A stretch of DNA of 25,626 nucleotides. It comes from Fidelibacterota bacterium (lineage in GTDB: Bacteria; Fidelibacterota; UBA8477). Location of the stretch: positions 1-25,626 of the forward strand of contig JAIPJR010000042.1 in assembly GCA_021734045.1 (NCBI GenBank), written 5' to 3'. Below the pieces are notes generated by a model. It was not told the origin of the DNA. It was given only the letters and a program-made list of their open reading frames with translations, and did no database searches. The translations under genes and the position numbers were made by a program. Positions 7,281 to 14,813 of the stretch are shown one piece after another (position 1 is the first letter of the stretch; every line of letters starts with the position of its first letter).

Positions 7281-7757
7281 ATGAATAAACCGACATTCCT
7301 GAAAGCCACCGTAAGTACGGTGGCGCTTGCTTTACTGATTAGCTGTGGTGGATCGGAAGAAAAACCAGCTGCAGCTGCAAAATCTGCCAATCCCGGCGGC
7401 CTCACCGACTGGCAAATGACCAACGGTGTGGGTCCCCTGACCAGTGATGTTCAGGTAGGGCCGGGCGTGGATGAAGCACTGGCAACAACGGGCAGTGAAT
7501 TATTCGAAACCAAATGCTCGGCCTGCCACAAGCTGGATGAGCGCTATGTGGGTCCGCCGCTACGTATGGTCACCGAAAAGCGCACACCTACCTACATCAT
7601 GAATATGATTTTAGATCCGGAAGGGATGGTTAAAAAGCACCCGGAAGCACGCAAAATGCTGGCCCAATACATGACGCCCATGACCAATCAAAATGTCTCG
7701 GAAGAGCAGGCGCGGGCGTTATTGGAATATCTGCGTCAGGTGGATGCAGAGAAATAA
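7281..7757 (+). CDS. Monoheme c-type cytochrome lipoprotein, likely electron donor to NosZ
   Basis: This encodes 158 residues. The signal ends in a lipobox (ALLISC, Cys 22), followed by a flexible Ala/Pro-rich tether. One heme site, CSACH at residues 79-83, is followed by VGPPLRMV. Met 131 or Met 134 in QYMTPM is the likely distal ligand, and YLR closes the class I cytochrome c fold (EEQARALLEYLRQ). It is 66 bp upstream of nosZ and has GGAG before ATG 7281. Clade II nos clusters often carry small cytochromes c (NosC types) that pass electrons to the CuA site of NosZ. That role is inferred from position. Confidence 0.85.
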   Translation: MNKPTFLKATVSTVALALLISCGGSEEKPAAAAKSANPGGLTDWQMTNGVGPLTSDVQVGPGVDEALATTGSELFETKCSACHKLDERYVGPPLRMVTEKRTPTYIMNMILDPEGMVKKHPEARKMLAQYMTPMTNQNVSEEQARALLEYLRQVDAEK

Positions 7758-7823
7758 CCACGCAGATGTATCAGGCGGTGCGGGGGAACGCATGAGAACT
7801 GCTGAATCGAGGAGGGAGTTGAC

Positions 7824-9782
7824 ATGAAGTTCCTGAAAAACCAAAAGGTGTTGCTGAGCATCGTGATTTTCATTGGATTAAGCATCCTCATGGTTGCCTG
7901 CCCAGCTACGAAAGAGGGCATCGGGACCGATGATGCTGCGGTGAAGACATATGTCCCACCGGGTGAACATGATGAATTTTACGCCTTCATGTCCGGTGGC
8001 TTCAGTGGACAGTTAACCGTTTACGGACTGCCGTCGGGACGTAAGTTTCGTACGGTTCCGGTGTTTTCCGTCCATCCTGAAAATGGTTGGGGATTCTCCG
8101 AGGAAACCAAGGCGATGTTCAATACCAGCTATGGTTTCGTACCCTGGGATGATGCCCACCACCCGGAGCTGTCCATGACGGAAGGCGTTCCCGATGGCCG
8201 GTACATTTTTATTAATGCCAATAATACACCGCGGGTAGCACGCATTGACCTGAGTCAGTTTGAAACGGTGGAAATTCTCGAAATTCCCAATTCTGCCGGG
8301 AATCACGGATCACCATTCGTCACCGAGAACACGGAATACATCATTGCCTCTACCCGTTTCAGTGTACCGATTCCGGAAGCCGATGTGCCCATTTCATCCT
8401 ACAAGGAAAATTTCAAGGGTACGCTGAGTTTCATCAAACTGGATGCCGAGGCGGAGGAAATGTCGCTGGATTTCCAGATCCTGGTGCCGGGCTATAATTA
8501 CGACCTGGCTCACGCCGGCAAGGGGCCGTCACGGGATTGGGCGTTTTTTACCACCTACAACACTGAAGAAGCAACGACCCTGTTGGAAGTGAATGCGTCC
8601 CGTAATGACAAGGATTTCGTCGCCGCGGTGAACTGGGCCAAAGCGGCGGAAGCTGTACGCGCCGGGAAGGCGAAGGAGATGCCGGCCAAATATTTCCGGA
8701 ATTACATGGATCACGATACACGGATCGCACACTCGGAGGAAAAAAAGACTGTCCGGGTCTTGAATCCGGCCGATGTCCCGGGCATGATTTACTTTCTGCC
8801 CACACCTAAATCGCCTCATGGTGTGGATGTGGATCCCACCGGAGAGTACATCGTCGGTAATGGTAAACTGGCCACGGTCCTGCCGGTACACAGTTTCAGT
8901 AAAATGCTGAAAGCGATTGAAAATGAAGCCTTTGAGACGGTCATCAATGGCATCCCGGTCCTGAAATATGACGAGGTTCTGGCGGGCGAAGTGCAGGACC
9001 CGGGTTTGGGACCCTTGCACACGGAGTTTGATAACAAGGGATTCGCTTACACCTCGGCTTTCATTACTTCTGAAATCGTGAAGTGGAATGTGGCCACGCG
9101 GGAAGTTGTGGATCGGATTCCCACCTACTATTCCATCGGACACCTGATGATTCCTGGTGGCGACAGTAAACAGCCCTGGGGTAAATATGTGGTGGCTCTG
9201 AACAAAATCACCAAAGATCGCTACCTGCCTACAGGACCTGAGTTGTGCCAGGCCGGGCAGCTCATTGATATCAGCGGTGATAAAATGAAGTTATTGCTGG
9301 ATTTTCCGCTGGATGGCGAACCCCATTATGCGCAAGGCATCCCGGCCAGTCTCATCAAAGACAAGTCGGTGCGCATATTTGAGTTGGAGAAGAACAATCA
9401 TCCCCACGCGATTAAGTCTGAAAAGCAGGCGCGTGTAGAGCGCGATGGTAATGATGTACACATCTATTTGTCCTCCATCCGGAGTCATTTCACACCGGAT
9501 AACATTGAGGGCATTAAAGTGGGTGACACGGTGTACTGGCATCTGACCAATCTGGAGCAGGATTGGGATGTACCGCATGGATTTGCGGTGAAGGGCGCCA
9601 ATAATGCCGAGCTGTTGGTGATGCCGGGCGAGACCCGGACCCTGAAATGGCAGCCGCAACGCCCGGATGTGTATCCCTTCTACTGTACGGATTTTTGTTC
9701 CGCGCTGCATCAGGAGATGCAGGGTTATGTTCGCGTCTCACCGGCGGGATCGGATGTGCCCATCACATTTAACGGACGTTAA
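7824..9782 (+). CDS. nosZ: Nitrous oxide reductase, clade II (Sec-exported)
   Basis: This is a 652-residue periplasmic enzyme reducing N2O to N2. The N-terminus is a plain Sec-like signal (no twin arginine) ending near MVAC, Cys 26, so it may be a lipoprotein; this marks the clade II form. The beta-propeller carries all seven CuZ histidines: H112 and H113 (DAHHPE), H161 (GNHGSP), H332 (SPHGVD), H399 (PLHTEF), H440 (SIGHLM) and H501 (EPHYAQ). The C-terminal cupredoxin domain carries CuA: H585 (VPHGFAV), C621, C625, H629 and M632 in CTDFCSALHQEM. The Trp of the classical CSWFC motif is replaced by Asp 623, as is common in clade II. GGAGGGAG at 7811-7818 precedes ATG 7824. All catalytic residues are present and the length is normal, so it should be functional. 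Confidence 0.98.
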   Translation: MKFLKNQKVLLSIVIFIGLSILMVACPATKEGIGTDDAAVKTYVPPGEHDEFYAFMSGGFSGQLTVYGLPSGRKFRTVPVFSVHPENGWGFSEETKAMFNTSYGFVPWDDAHHPELSMTEGVPDGRYIFINANNTPRVARIDLSQFETVEILEIPNSAGNHGSPFVTENTEYIIASTRFSVPIPEADVPISSYKENFKGTLSFIKLDAEAEEMSLDFQILVPGYNYDLAHAGKGPSRDWAFFTTYNTEEATTLLEVNASRNDKDFVAAVNWAKAAEAVRAGKAKEMPAKYFRNYMDHDTRIAHSEEKKTVRVLNPADVPGMIYFLPTPKSPHGVDVDPTGEYIVGNGKLATVLPVHSFSKMLKAIENEAFETVINGIPVLKYDEVLAGEVQDPGLGPLHTEFDNKGFAYTSAFITSEIVKWNVATREVVDRIPTYYSIGHLMIPGGDSKQPWGKYVVALNKITKDRYLPTGPELCQAGQLIDISGDKMKLLLDFPLDGEPHYAQGIPASLIKDKSVRIFELEKNNHPHAIKSEKQARVERDGNDVHIYLSSIRSHFTPDNIEGIKVGDTVYWHLTNLEQDWDVPHGFAVKGANNAELLVMPGETRTLKWQPQRPDVYPFYCTDFCSALHQEMQGYVRVSPAGSDVPITFNGR

Positions 9783-9800
9783 ATCGTTGAAAGAAAAATG

Positions 9801-9827
9801 GGAGGGGCGGAAAAGCCCCTCCTTTTT
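9801..9827 (+). terminator. Intrinsic terminator between nosZ and nosB-like
   Basis: GGAGGGGC (9801-9808), loop GGAAAA, GCCCCTCC (9815-9822), then TTTTT (9823-9827). It is a perfect 8-bp GC-rich stem with a T-run, 19 nt after the nosZ stop and 24 nt before the next gene. It should end or attenuate nosZ transcripts. Confidence 0.85.
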
Positions 9828-9850
9828 CAGCGGACTGCGAGAAACCTGAT

Positions 9851-10480
9851 ATGACGACTTCCAAGAAATCCACCACCGGAAAGACAAGCCGCTGGATAAT
9901 GCTGGCTGGCGTGCTACTGATGGGGTTGGTGTATGTGTTACCACTCTGGAAAATCACGCTGGAAGCACCTCAGTATCCGGAAGGTTTGGGCATGTACATC
10001 CGCATCAATACGGTTGAAGGTGTGGAAGCCAACAATCTGAATCAAATCAACAACCTGAATCACTATATCGGGATGAAGCCCATTCATCCGGACACTATTC
10101 CTGAGCTGAGAATCATGCCCTGGGTGGTGTTGGGCTTAATCATTTTGGGTCTTCTGGTGGTGTGGCGCTGGAAACGATCCCTTTTGACTGCATGGTTGTC
10201 CCTATTCACCTTGGTGGCAATTGTGGGATTGGTGGATTTCTATAAATGGGAATATGATTACGGACATAATCTGGATATGGAGAATGCCATTATCAAAGTT
10301 CCCGATATGAATTATCAACCGCCTTTGCTGGGATCAAGACAGTTGCTCAATTTCAAAGCCCACTCCTATCCCGCTGCAGGGGGATGGGTCATTTTCTTCA
10401 GCTTTGGATTGGCTGTCGCGGCTTTGGTAATGGAGATGAAACACGAAAAATCAGAGCCCGGGTCAGGGAAGGACGAATGA
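9851..10480 (+). CDS. nosB: NosB-like polytopic membrane protein of clade II nos clusters
   Basis: This is a 209-residue membrane protein with four predicted helices (about 15-33, 90-106, 112-130 and 174-194) and a periplasmic loop between the first two. The loop contains YPEGLGMYI and the conserved-looking NLNHYIGMKPI (residues 68-78). A second soluble segment (130-170) has KWEYDYGHNLD and a His/Met-containing stretch. Clade II nos clusters such as that of Wolinella place a polytopic protein, NosB, directly downstream of nosZ; its role in N2O respiration is not well defined. I assign NosB from position, topology and these motifs. His, Met and Tyr-rich loops would be compatible with copper or heme handling, but this is speculative. 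Its stop overlaps the nosL start by ATGA. Confidence 0.7.
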   Translation: MTTSKKSTTGKTSRWIMLAGVLLMGLVYVLPLWKITLEAPQYPEGLGMYIRINTVEGVEANNLNQINNLNHYIGMKPIHPDTIPELRIMPWVVLGLIILGLLVVWRWKRSLLTAWLSLFTLVAIVGLVDFYKWEYDYGHNLDMENAIIKVPDMNYQPPLLGSRQLLNFKAHSYPAAGGWVIFFSFGLAVAALVMEMKHEKSEPGSGKDE

Positions 10481-10944
10481 AGCGTCTTAATGTTCTAATA
10501 GCAGGTTTTTTCATCGTGGCGGTTCTTGCGGCTTGTACGACAGGACCCAGGGAAATTCAATACGGTTCTGACAGTTGTGCCCATTGTCTCATGACCATTA
10601 CCGACCCTAGATTTGCCACGCAACTGGTAACGGAAAAAGGGAAAGTCCACCTGTTTGATTCGGTGGAATGCCTGGCAGCCTTTGAGGAAAATGACGTATC
10701 CCCGAAGGTCCAACGATTTGTCAGTGATTTTGAGCGTCCGGGAGAGTTTCTGCTTCTAAATCAGGCCTACCTTCTGCGGGGGGAAAAATTACGCAGTCCC
10801 ATGGGCTTGAATCTGGCTGCATTCTCCACCACCAAAAATCCTGAGGAGTTGGCTGTTCATTATGGCGGTGAAATCCTGACGTGGAAAAAGGTGACAAAAA
10901 TTGTAGTGAATGCCTGGCAGCAGGGGCAACATCATTCCCCATGA
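10477..10944 (+). CDS. nosL: NosL copper chaperone lipoprotein
   Basis: This is a 155-residue lipoprotein (signal MKRLNVLIAGFFIVAVLAAC, lipid Cys 20) that supplies Cu(I) for NosZ maturation. The copper-binding region SCAHCLMTI (Cys 34, Cys 37, Met 39) is clear. The following DPRFATQLVTEKGKVHLFDS and VECLAAF segments are characteristic of NosL. ATG 10477 overlaps the NosB stop (ATGA), and an upstream in-frame start at 10384 is rejected because it would precede the signal peptide. The C-terminus overlaps the nosD start by ATGA. It is probably translated as part of one coupled operon with nosBDFY. Confidence 0.93.
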   Translation: MKRLNVLIAGFFIVAVLAACTTGPREIQYGSDSCAHCLMTITDPRFATQLVTEKGKVHLFDSVECLAAFEENDVSPKVQRFVSDFERPGEFLLLNQAYLLRGEKLRSPMGLNLAAFSTTKNPEELAVHYGGEILTWKKVTKIVVNAWQQGQHHSP

Positions 10945-12170
10945 GGCACCGGCATTTTTTCTTCCTGTTTATCTTTGTCAGCGCTGTGTTTTTGCACGGG
11001 AAAACGTGGGTGGTGAAAACACCCACGCTGGCGCAGATCATCACCGCGGCAGAGCCTTTCGACACCATTATTGTGGATGGTGGTATTCACCGGAACACGC
11101 CCTACGAGATCCGGAAACCATTGGTATTAATAGGGGAGAATGGCCCTGTGCTGGACGGTGGCGGCAAGACTGAAATTCTCATCGTCCATCATGATTCGGT
11201 GGTGATACGCGATCTGACATTCCAAAACGCTGGGATTAGCTTTGTGGATGACAATGCGGCATTACGCATTGAAAAAGCAAGCCACATCCGAGTGGAAAAT
11301 AACCGGTTTAAGGACAATTTTTTCGCAGTCTATCTGGCTCAGGCTGCTCAGTGTACCATTCGCAACAACCATATCACGGCCAGTAATATTCGCGAGACCA
11401 ACTCCGGGAATGGCATTCACCTGTGGTATTGTGAGGATATTCTCATTGAAGGAAATCAGGTGAGTGGTCAACGGGACGGGATTTATTTCGAATTTGTCAT
11501 GAATGGGCGGATTCGGAACAATCTGAGTGAAAATAATCTGCGGTACGGACTCCATTTCATGTTCAGCGATACGTGTGAGTACACGGAAAACACCTTCCGA
11601 AATAATGGCGCTGGTGTAGCGGTGATGTACACCGAAGCGGTGAAAATGCACCGGAATCTTTTCGTTGATAATTGGGGAAGTGCATCCTACGGGCTGCTAT
11701 TGAAGGAAATCCGGGATAGTGAAATCACCCACAATATTTTCCGTGGGAATTCGGTGGGAATTTACACCGAATCATCCAACCGGGTGATGGTAAGTCAAAA
11801 TGATTTTCTGGAGAATGGTTGGGGGGTAAAAATCCAATCCAGTTCGCTGGAAAACGTGTTTACAGCCAACAATTTTATCGGGAATTCCTTTGATATTGCC
11901 ACAGCCGGTCGTCAAAACCACAGCCGGTTTGACGGGAATTATTGGGACAAATACACGGGCTATGATTTGGATCGGGATGGTGTGGGGGATGTGGCGTTTC
12001 GTCCGGTACGGCTTTTCGCATACATCGTGCAACAGAATCCACCGGCACTCATTCTGATGCGGAGTTTGTTCGTTGACCTGCTGGACCGGGCCGAACGCCT
12101 GTTACCTGTCATCACGCCGCCCACACTGCAGGATAATCGACCGCTCATGGAGAGGGTTAACCCTCTATGA
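10941..12170 (+). CDS. nosD: NosD, periplasmic right-handed beta-helix CuZ assembly protein
   Basis: This is a 409-residue protein with a Sec signal (MRHRHFFFLFIFVSAVFLHG). Many imperfect CASH/parallel beta-helix repeats follow (I-x-x-N-x-h patterns such as IRVENNRFKDNFFAVYL, CTIRNNHI, ILIEGNQVSGQRDGIYFEF). The GIHLWYC and GLHFMFSDTCEYTENTF stretches and the end of the helix (FDGNYWDKYTGYDLDRDGVG) are typical NosD. NosD works with the NosFY transporter to build the CuZ cluster of NosZ; recent work shows it interacts with NosL for copper handover. ATG 10941 overlaps nosL, and its stop overlaps nosF, both ATGA. The last codons lie in a 16-bp palindrome at the nosF ribosome site. Confidence 0.95.
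   Translation: MRHRHFFFLFIFVSAVFLHGKTWVVKTPTLAQIITAAEPFDTIIVDGGIHRNTPYEIRKPLVLIGENGPVLDGGGKTEILIVHHDSVVIRDLTFQNAGISFVDDNAALRIEKASHIRVENNRFKDNFFAVYLAQAAQCTIRNNHITASNIRETNSGNGIHLWYCEDILIEGNQVSGQRDGIYFEFVMNGRIRNNLSENNLRYGLHFMFSDTCEYTENTFRNNGAGVAVMYTEAVKMHRNLFVDNWGSASYGLLLKEIRDSEITHNIFRGNSVGIYTESSNRVMVSQNDFLENGWGVKIQSSSLENVFTANNFIGNSFDIATAGRQNHSRFDGNYWDKYTGYDLDRDGVGDVAFRPVRLFAYIVQQNPPALILMRSLFVDLLDRAERLLPVITPPTLQDNRPLMERVNPL
12151..12166 (+). promoter_or_regulatory. 16-bp palindrome/hairpin over the nosF ribosome site
   Basis: AGAGGGTTAACCCTCT is a perfect palindrome ending directly before the nosF ATG. In RNA it can fold as a 6-bp stem with a TTAA tetraloop, hiding the GAGGG Shine-Dalgarno. Ribosomes finishing nosD would open it, so it could couple nosF to nosD translation. 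Confidence 0.4.
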
Positions 12171-12880
12171 TCAAAATCTGTGAGCTATACAAATCGTTTG
12201 GAGCGCTGCAGGTACTCACCGGAGTGAACCTTTCCATCGAAGCCGGGAAAATCACGGCAATTCTTGGACCCAATGGCTCGGGAAAGACGACCCTCATTAA
12301 ATCCATCCTGGGATTGGTAAAACCGGACCGGGGTGAGATTCAGGTGGGCGGGGAGGTTTTGAACGGGGATTGTCGGTATCGGAATGCTATCGGGTACATG
12401 CCCCAGATCGGTCGTTTTCCGGAAAATCTGAGTATGCAGGATTTAATGAAAATGCTCACGGATTTGCGGGGTGGTGTGCACCGCGATGAGAACGACCGGC
12501 TGGCGCAATTTAGCCTGCATCAGGAAATGGACAAACCGCTGGGAACGCTGTCCGGTGGGACCCGTCAAAAAGTGAGTGCGATACTGGCCATGTTATTCAA
12601 TCCTAAAATCCTGATTTTGGATGAGCCCACGTCCGGCCTGGATCCGGTCGCCTCCAGCGTACTTAAGGATACGCTGGTAACGGAACGGGACACGGGTAAG
12701 ACCGTGATTTTTACATCACACATCATGAGTGAGGTAGAAGAATTGGCGGATGTGGTAGTCTTTTTACTGGATGGCAAAATCCAGTTCCACGGACCACCGG
12801 ATGAAATTCTGCGGGATACCGGTGAAGCCAATCTAGAGCGGGGCATCGCGCGGATTATGCAGGATCGGGCGACTGCATGA
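12167..12880 (+). CDS. nosF: NosF, ABC transporter ATPase
   Basis: This is a 237-residue cytoplasmic ATPase. Walker A is GPNGSGKT (34-41), the Q-loop Gln is at about 80 (YMPQ), the signature is LSGGT (128-132), Walker B is ILILDEP (148-154), the D-loop is SGLDP and the H-loop His is 185 (TSHIMSE). It pairs with the NosY permease and NosD to energise CuZ maturation of NosZ. Spacing to nosD is an ATGA overlap, and the stop likewise overlaps nosY. Confidence 0.95.
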   Translation: MIKICELYKSFGALQVLTGVNLSIEAGKITAILGPNGSGKTTLIKSILGLVKPDRGEIQVGGEVLNGDCRYRNAIGYMPQIGRFPENLSMQDLMKMLTDLRGGVHRDENDRLAQFSLHQEMDKPLGTLSGGTRQKVSAILAMLFNPKILILDEPTSGLDPVASSVLKDTLVTERDTGKTVIFTSHIMSEVEELADVVVFLLDGKIQFHGPPDEILRDTGEANLERGIARIMQDRATA

Positions 12881-13668
12881 GAACGATTGGAAAAATCATC
12901 AAGTACGAAGTGCGTGATATCCTGCGGAGTAAATTTGTGCTCTTCTACTTCATTTTTTTTCTACTCCTCACCGAAGGGTTGCTCCGCTTTGGCGGCGGCA
13001 GTACGAAAACGCTGGCAAGTCTTAGTAATGTGGTTCTCCTGGTGATTCCCTTAATGGCGATCATTTTTGGTGCTATGTATCTGTACCATTCACGGGAATT
13101 CACTGAACTACTGCTTACCCAACCGGTAAACCGGCACCAGCTTTTTACCGGTCTGTATTTGGGGCTGGCGGTGCCGTTGGGGTTGAGTTTTGGCGCAGGG
13201 TTGGGGCTGCCCTTTCTTTTTCACGGTTTTGACGATGCAGGTGATGTCATGCTGCTCCTGGTGATGATTGGCAGTGGTGTATTTCTGACCTTCATTTTTA
13301 CTGCTCTTGCCTTCTGGATTTCCGTAGCCTATAACGAACGGGTGAAGGGTCTGGGTATATCTATCGTGCTGTGGCTCTTTTTTGCTGTGATTTATGACGG
13401 ACTGGTATTGCTGGTGGTGGCCTGGTTTGCCGATTATCCGCTTGAGAAAGCGGTCATTACCTTCACCCTTTTCAATCCACTGGATTTAGCGCGTATTCTG
13501 CTGCTCCTGCAGATGGATGCCTCGGCACTCATGGGCTATACCGGGGCGGTTTTTCAACGCTTTTTCGGCAGTTTCTGGGGGATCAGTACGGCAGCCACAG
13601 CATTAATGGTGTGGACCGTGATGCCCTTCTGGATGGGGATGCGGAAATTCACGCAGAAAGATTTTTAA
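12877..13668 (+). CDS. nosY: NosY, ABC transporter permease
   Basis: This is a 263-residue integral membrane protein with six predicted helices, an amphipathic start (TIGKIIKYEVRDILRSKFVL) and a short central loop (REFTELLLTQPVNRHQLFTG), which is the coupling region typical of ABC-2 type permeases of the NosY kind. Helices are rich in Leu/Val/Phe, and the C-terminal ends in KFTQKDF. It is coupled to nosF by ATGA overlap. It is the last gene of the tightly coupled nosB-L-D-F-Y block, followed by a 100-bp gap. Confidence 0.92.
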   Translation: MRTIGKIIKYEVRDILRSKFVLFYFIFFLLLTEGLLRFGGGSTKTLASLSNVVLLVIPLMAIIFGAMYLYHSREFTELLLTQPVNRHQLFTGLYLGLAVPLGLSFGAGLGLPFLFHGFDDAGDVMLLLVMIGSGVFLTFIFTALAFWISVAYNERVKGLGISIVLWLFFAVIYDGLVLLVVAWFADYPLEKAVITFTLFNPLDLARILLLLQMDASALMGYTGAVFQRFFGSFWGISTAATALMVWTVMPFWMGMRKFTQKDF

Positions 13669-13768
13669 TGCCTATTAATGTGGCGGTAGTTTTCTACATA
13701 GAGATATCGGTGACACCGTACAATCAGCAATCCACAACCAAACGATAAAAGAAAAGGTGTTCTATCTT

Positions 13769-14722
13769 ATGGAATCCATTCAATCAATAGATGCACGGCA
13801 AATTGCACCCCGGGAAAAACACCCCACCATCTTTCAGATGTTTGATAATCTGGCGGCAGGTGAGCATTTCATCCTGGTGAATGACCATGAACCCCGACCC
13901 TTGTATCATCAGTTTAAAAATGAGCATCCGGGACAATTCACCTGGGAATACCTGGAACAGGGTCCGGAAATCTGGCGGGTGGCCATCGGTAAGCCTGAGA
14001 GCGTCGTTGATCCAACAGTAGGTGAAATCATCGCGGCGGATTTCCGTAAGGCGGCGGTTTTCAAGCGACACGGCATTGATTTTTGCTGTGGCGGGAATAA
14101 ATCACTTTCTCAGGCTGGCAAAGAGGCGGGAATTGATCCGGAGGTACTAAGGTCAGAATTGAATTCAGCCCAATGGGAACCGGGCGGTGGAACATTAGAC
14201 CGGTTTCAGACGTGGTCCATTTCGCTTCTGATTCATTACATCATTGAAAATCACCATAACTGGCTCAAAACCAAGCTGCCGGAGATGACGCCGTTGGTTC
14301 AAAAAATATCCAAAGTCCACGGCGCGAATCATCCGGAGACAGTGAAAATTGCGGCTATTTTCCAAAGTGTGGTGGATGATTTAGTACCCCATCTGCAAAA
14401 AGAGGAGATAGTCCTGTTTCCCTACATCGAAAAGATGGTGGCGGCGGAAAAGTCGGGTGAGGAACCACCCCGACCTGTGTTTGGCTCGGTAGAAAATCCG
14501 ATACGCGGCATGGAGGCGGATCACCAAGTGGTGGGCGAACTCATGGATTCCATTCGGGAATTGAGCGGGAACTATACTGTACCGGAGGATGCCTGCGCCA
14601 GTTACCGGATGGTGTATGGATTCTTATCTGAACTGGCGGATGATCTGCATCAGCACATCCATCTGGAGAATAACATTCTACATCCCAAGGTGCGGGCTTT
14701 GGCGCAGAAACTGGGCGTATAA
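13769..14722 (+). CDS. ric: RIC-type di-iron Fe-S cluster repair protein with N-terminal DUF2249 domain
   Basis: This is a 317-residue cytoplasmic protein. The N-terminal part (about 8-75, DARQIAPREKHPTIFQMFDN ... WEYLEQGPEIWRVAIGK) is a DUF2249/TusA-like module. The middle (80-130) is the ScdA-N segment with DFCCGGN at 104-110. The C-terminal hemerythrin-like domain (145-315) carries ligand candidates H156, H208, E212, H252, H295 and E300. RIC (YtfE, ScdA) proteins repair or protect Fe-S clusters after nitric oxide or oxidative stress. Placement inside the nos cluster suggests protection during respiration of nitrogen oxides. I choose ATG 13769 over GTG 13757 because AAAAGG lies 11 nt before it. 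The DUF2249 fusion is found in other anaerobes. Confidence 0.88.
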   Translation: MESIQSIDARQIAPREKHPTIFQMFDNLAAGEHFILVNDHEPRPLYHQFKNEHPGQFTWEYLEQGPEIWRVAIGKPESVVDPTVGEIIAADFRKAAVFKRHGIDFCCGGNKSLSQAGKEAGIDPEVLRSELNSAQWEPGGGTLDRFQTWSISLLIHYIIENHHNWLKTKLPEMTPLVQKISKVHGANHPETVKIAAIFQSVVDDLVPHLQKEEIVLFPYIEKMVAAEKSGEEPPRPVFGSVENPIRGMEADHQVVGELMDSIRELSGNYTVPEDACASYRMVYGFLSELADDLHQHIHLENNILHPKVRALAQKLGV

Positions 14723-14813
14723 AGGTAACCCTCCTTGGGTGAAGCATTGGGTGATGGCTGAGACATGACGGAAATGGTTATCATTGGCCTGGAGTTTGTA
14801 AACAGAAGTCGGC

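Noticed and set aside
8529-9143. 204-codon minus-strand frame inside nosZ
   Set aside because: It is antisense to nosZ, whose full set of copper ligands proves the plus strand is coding.
13708-13718. CGGTGACACCG odd palindrome between nosY and ric
   Set aside because: Only 5-bp half-sites with a single centre base; it does not match FNR, CRP or NorR sites well enough to report.
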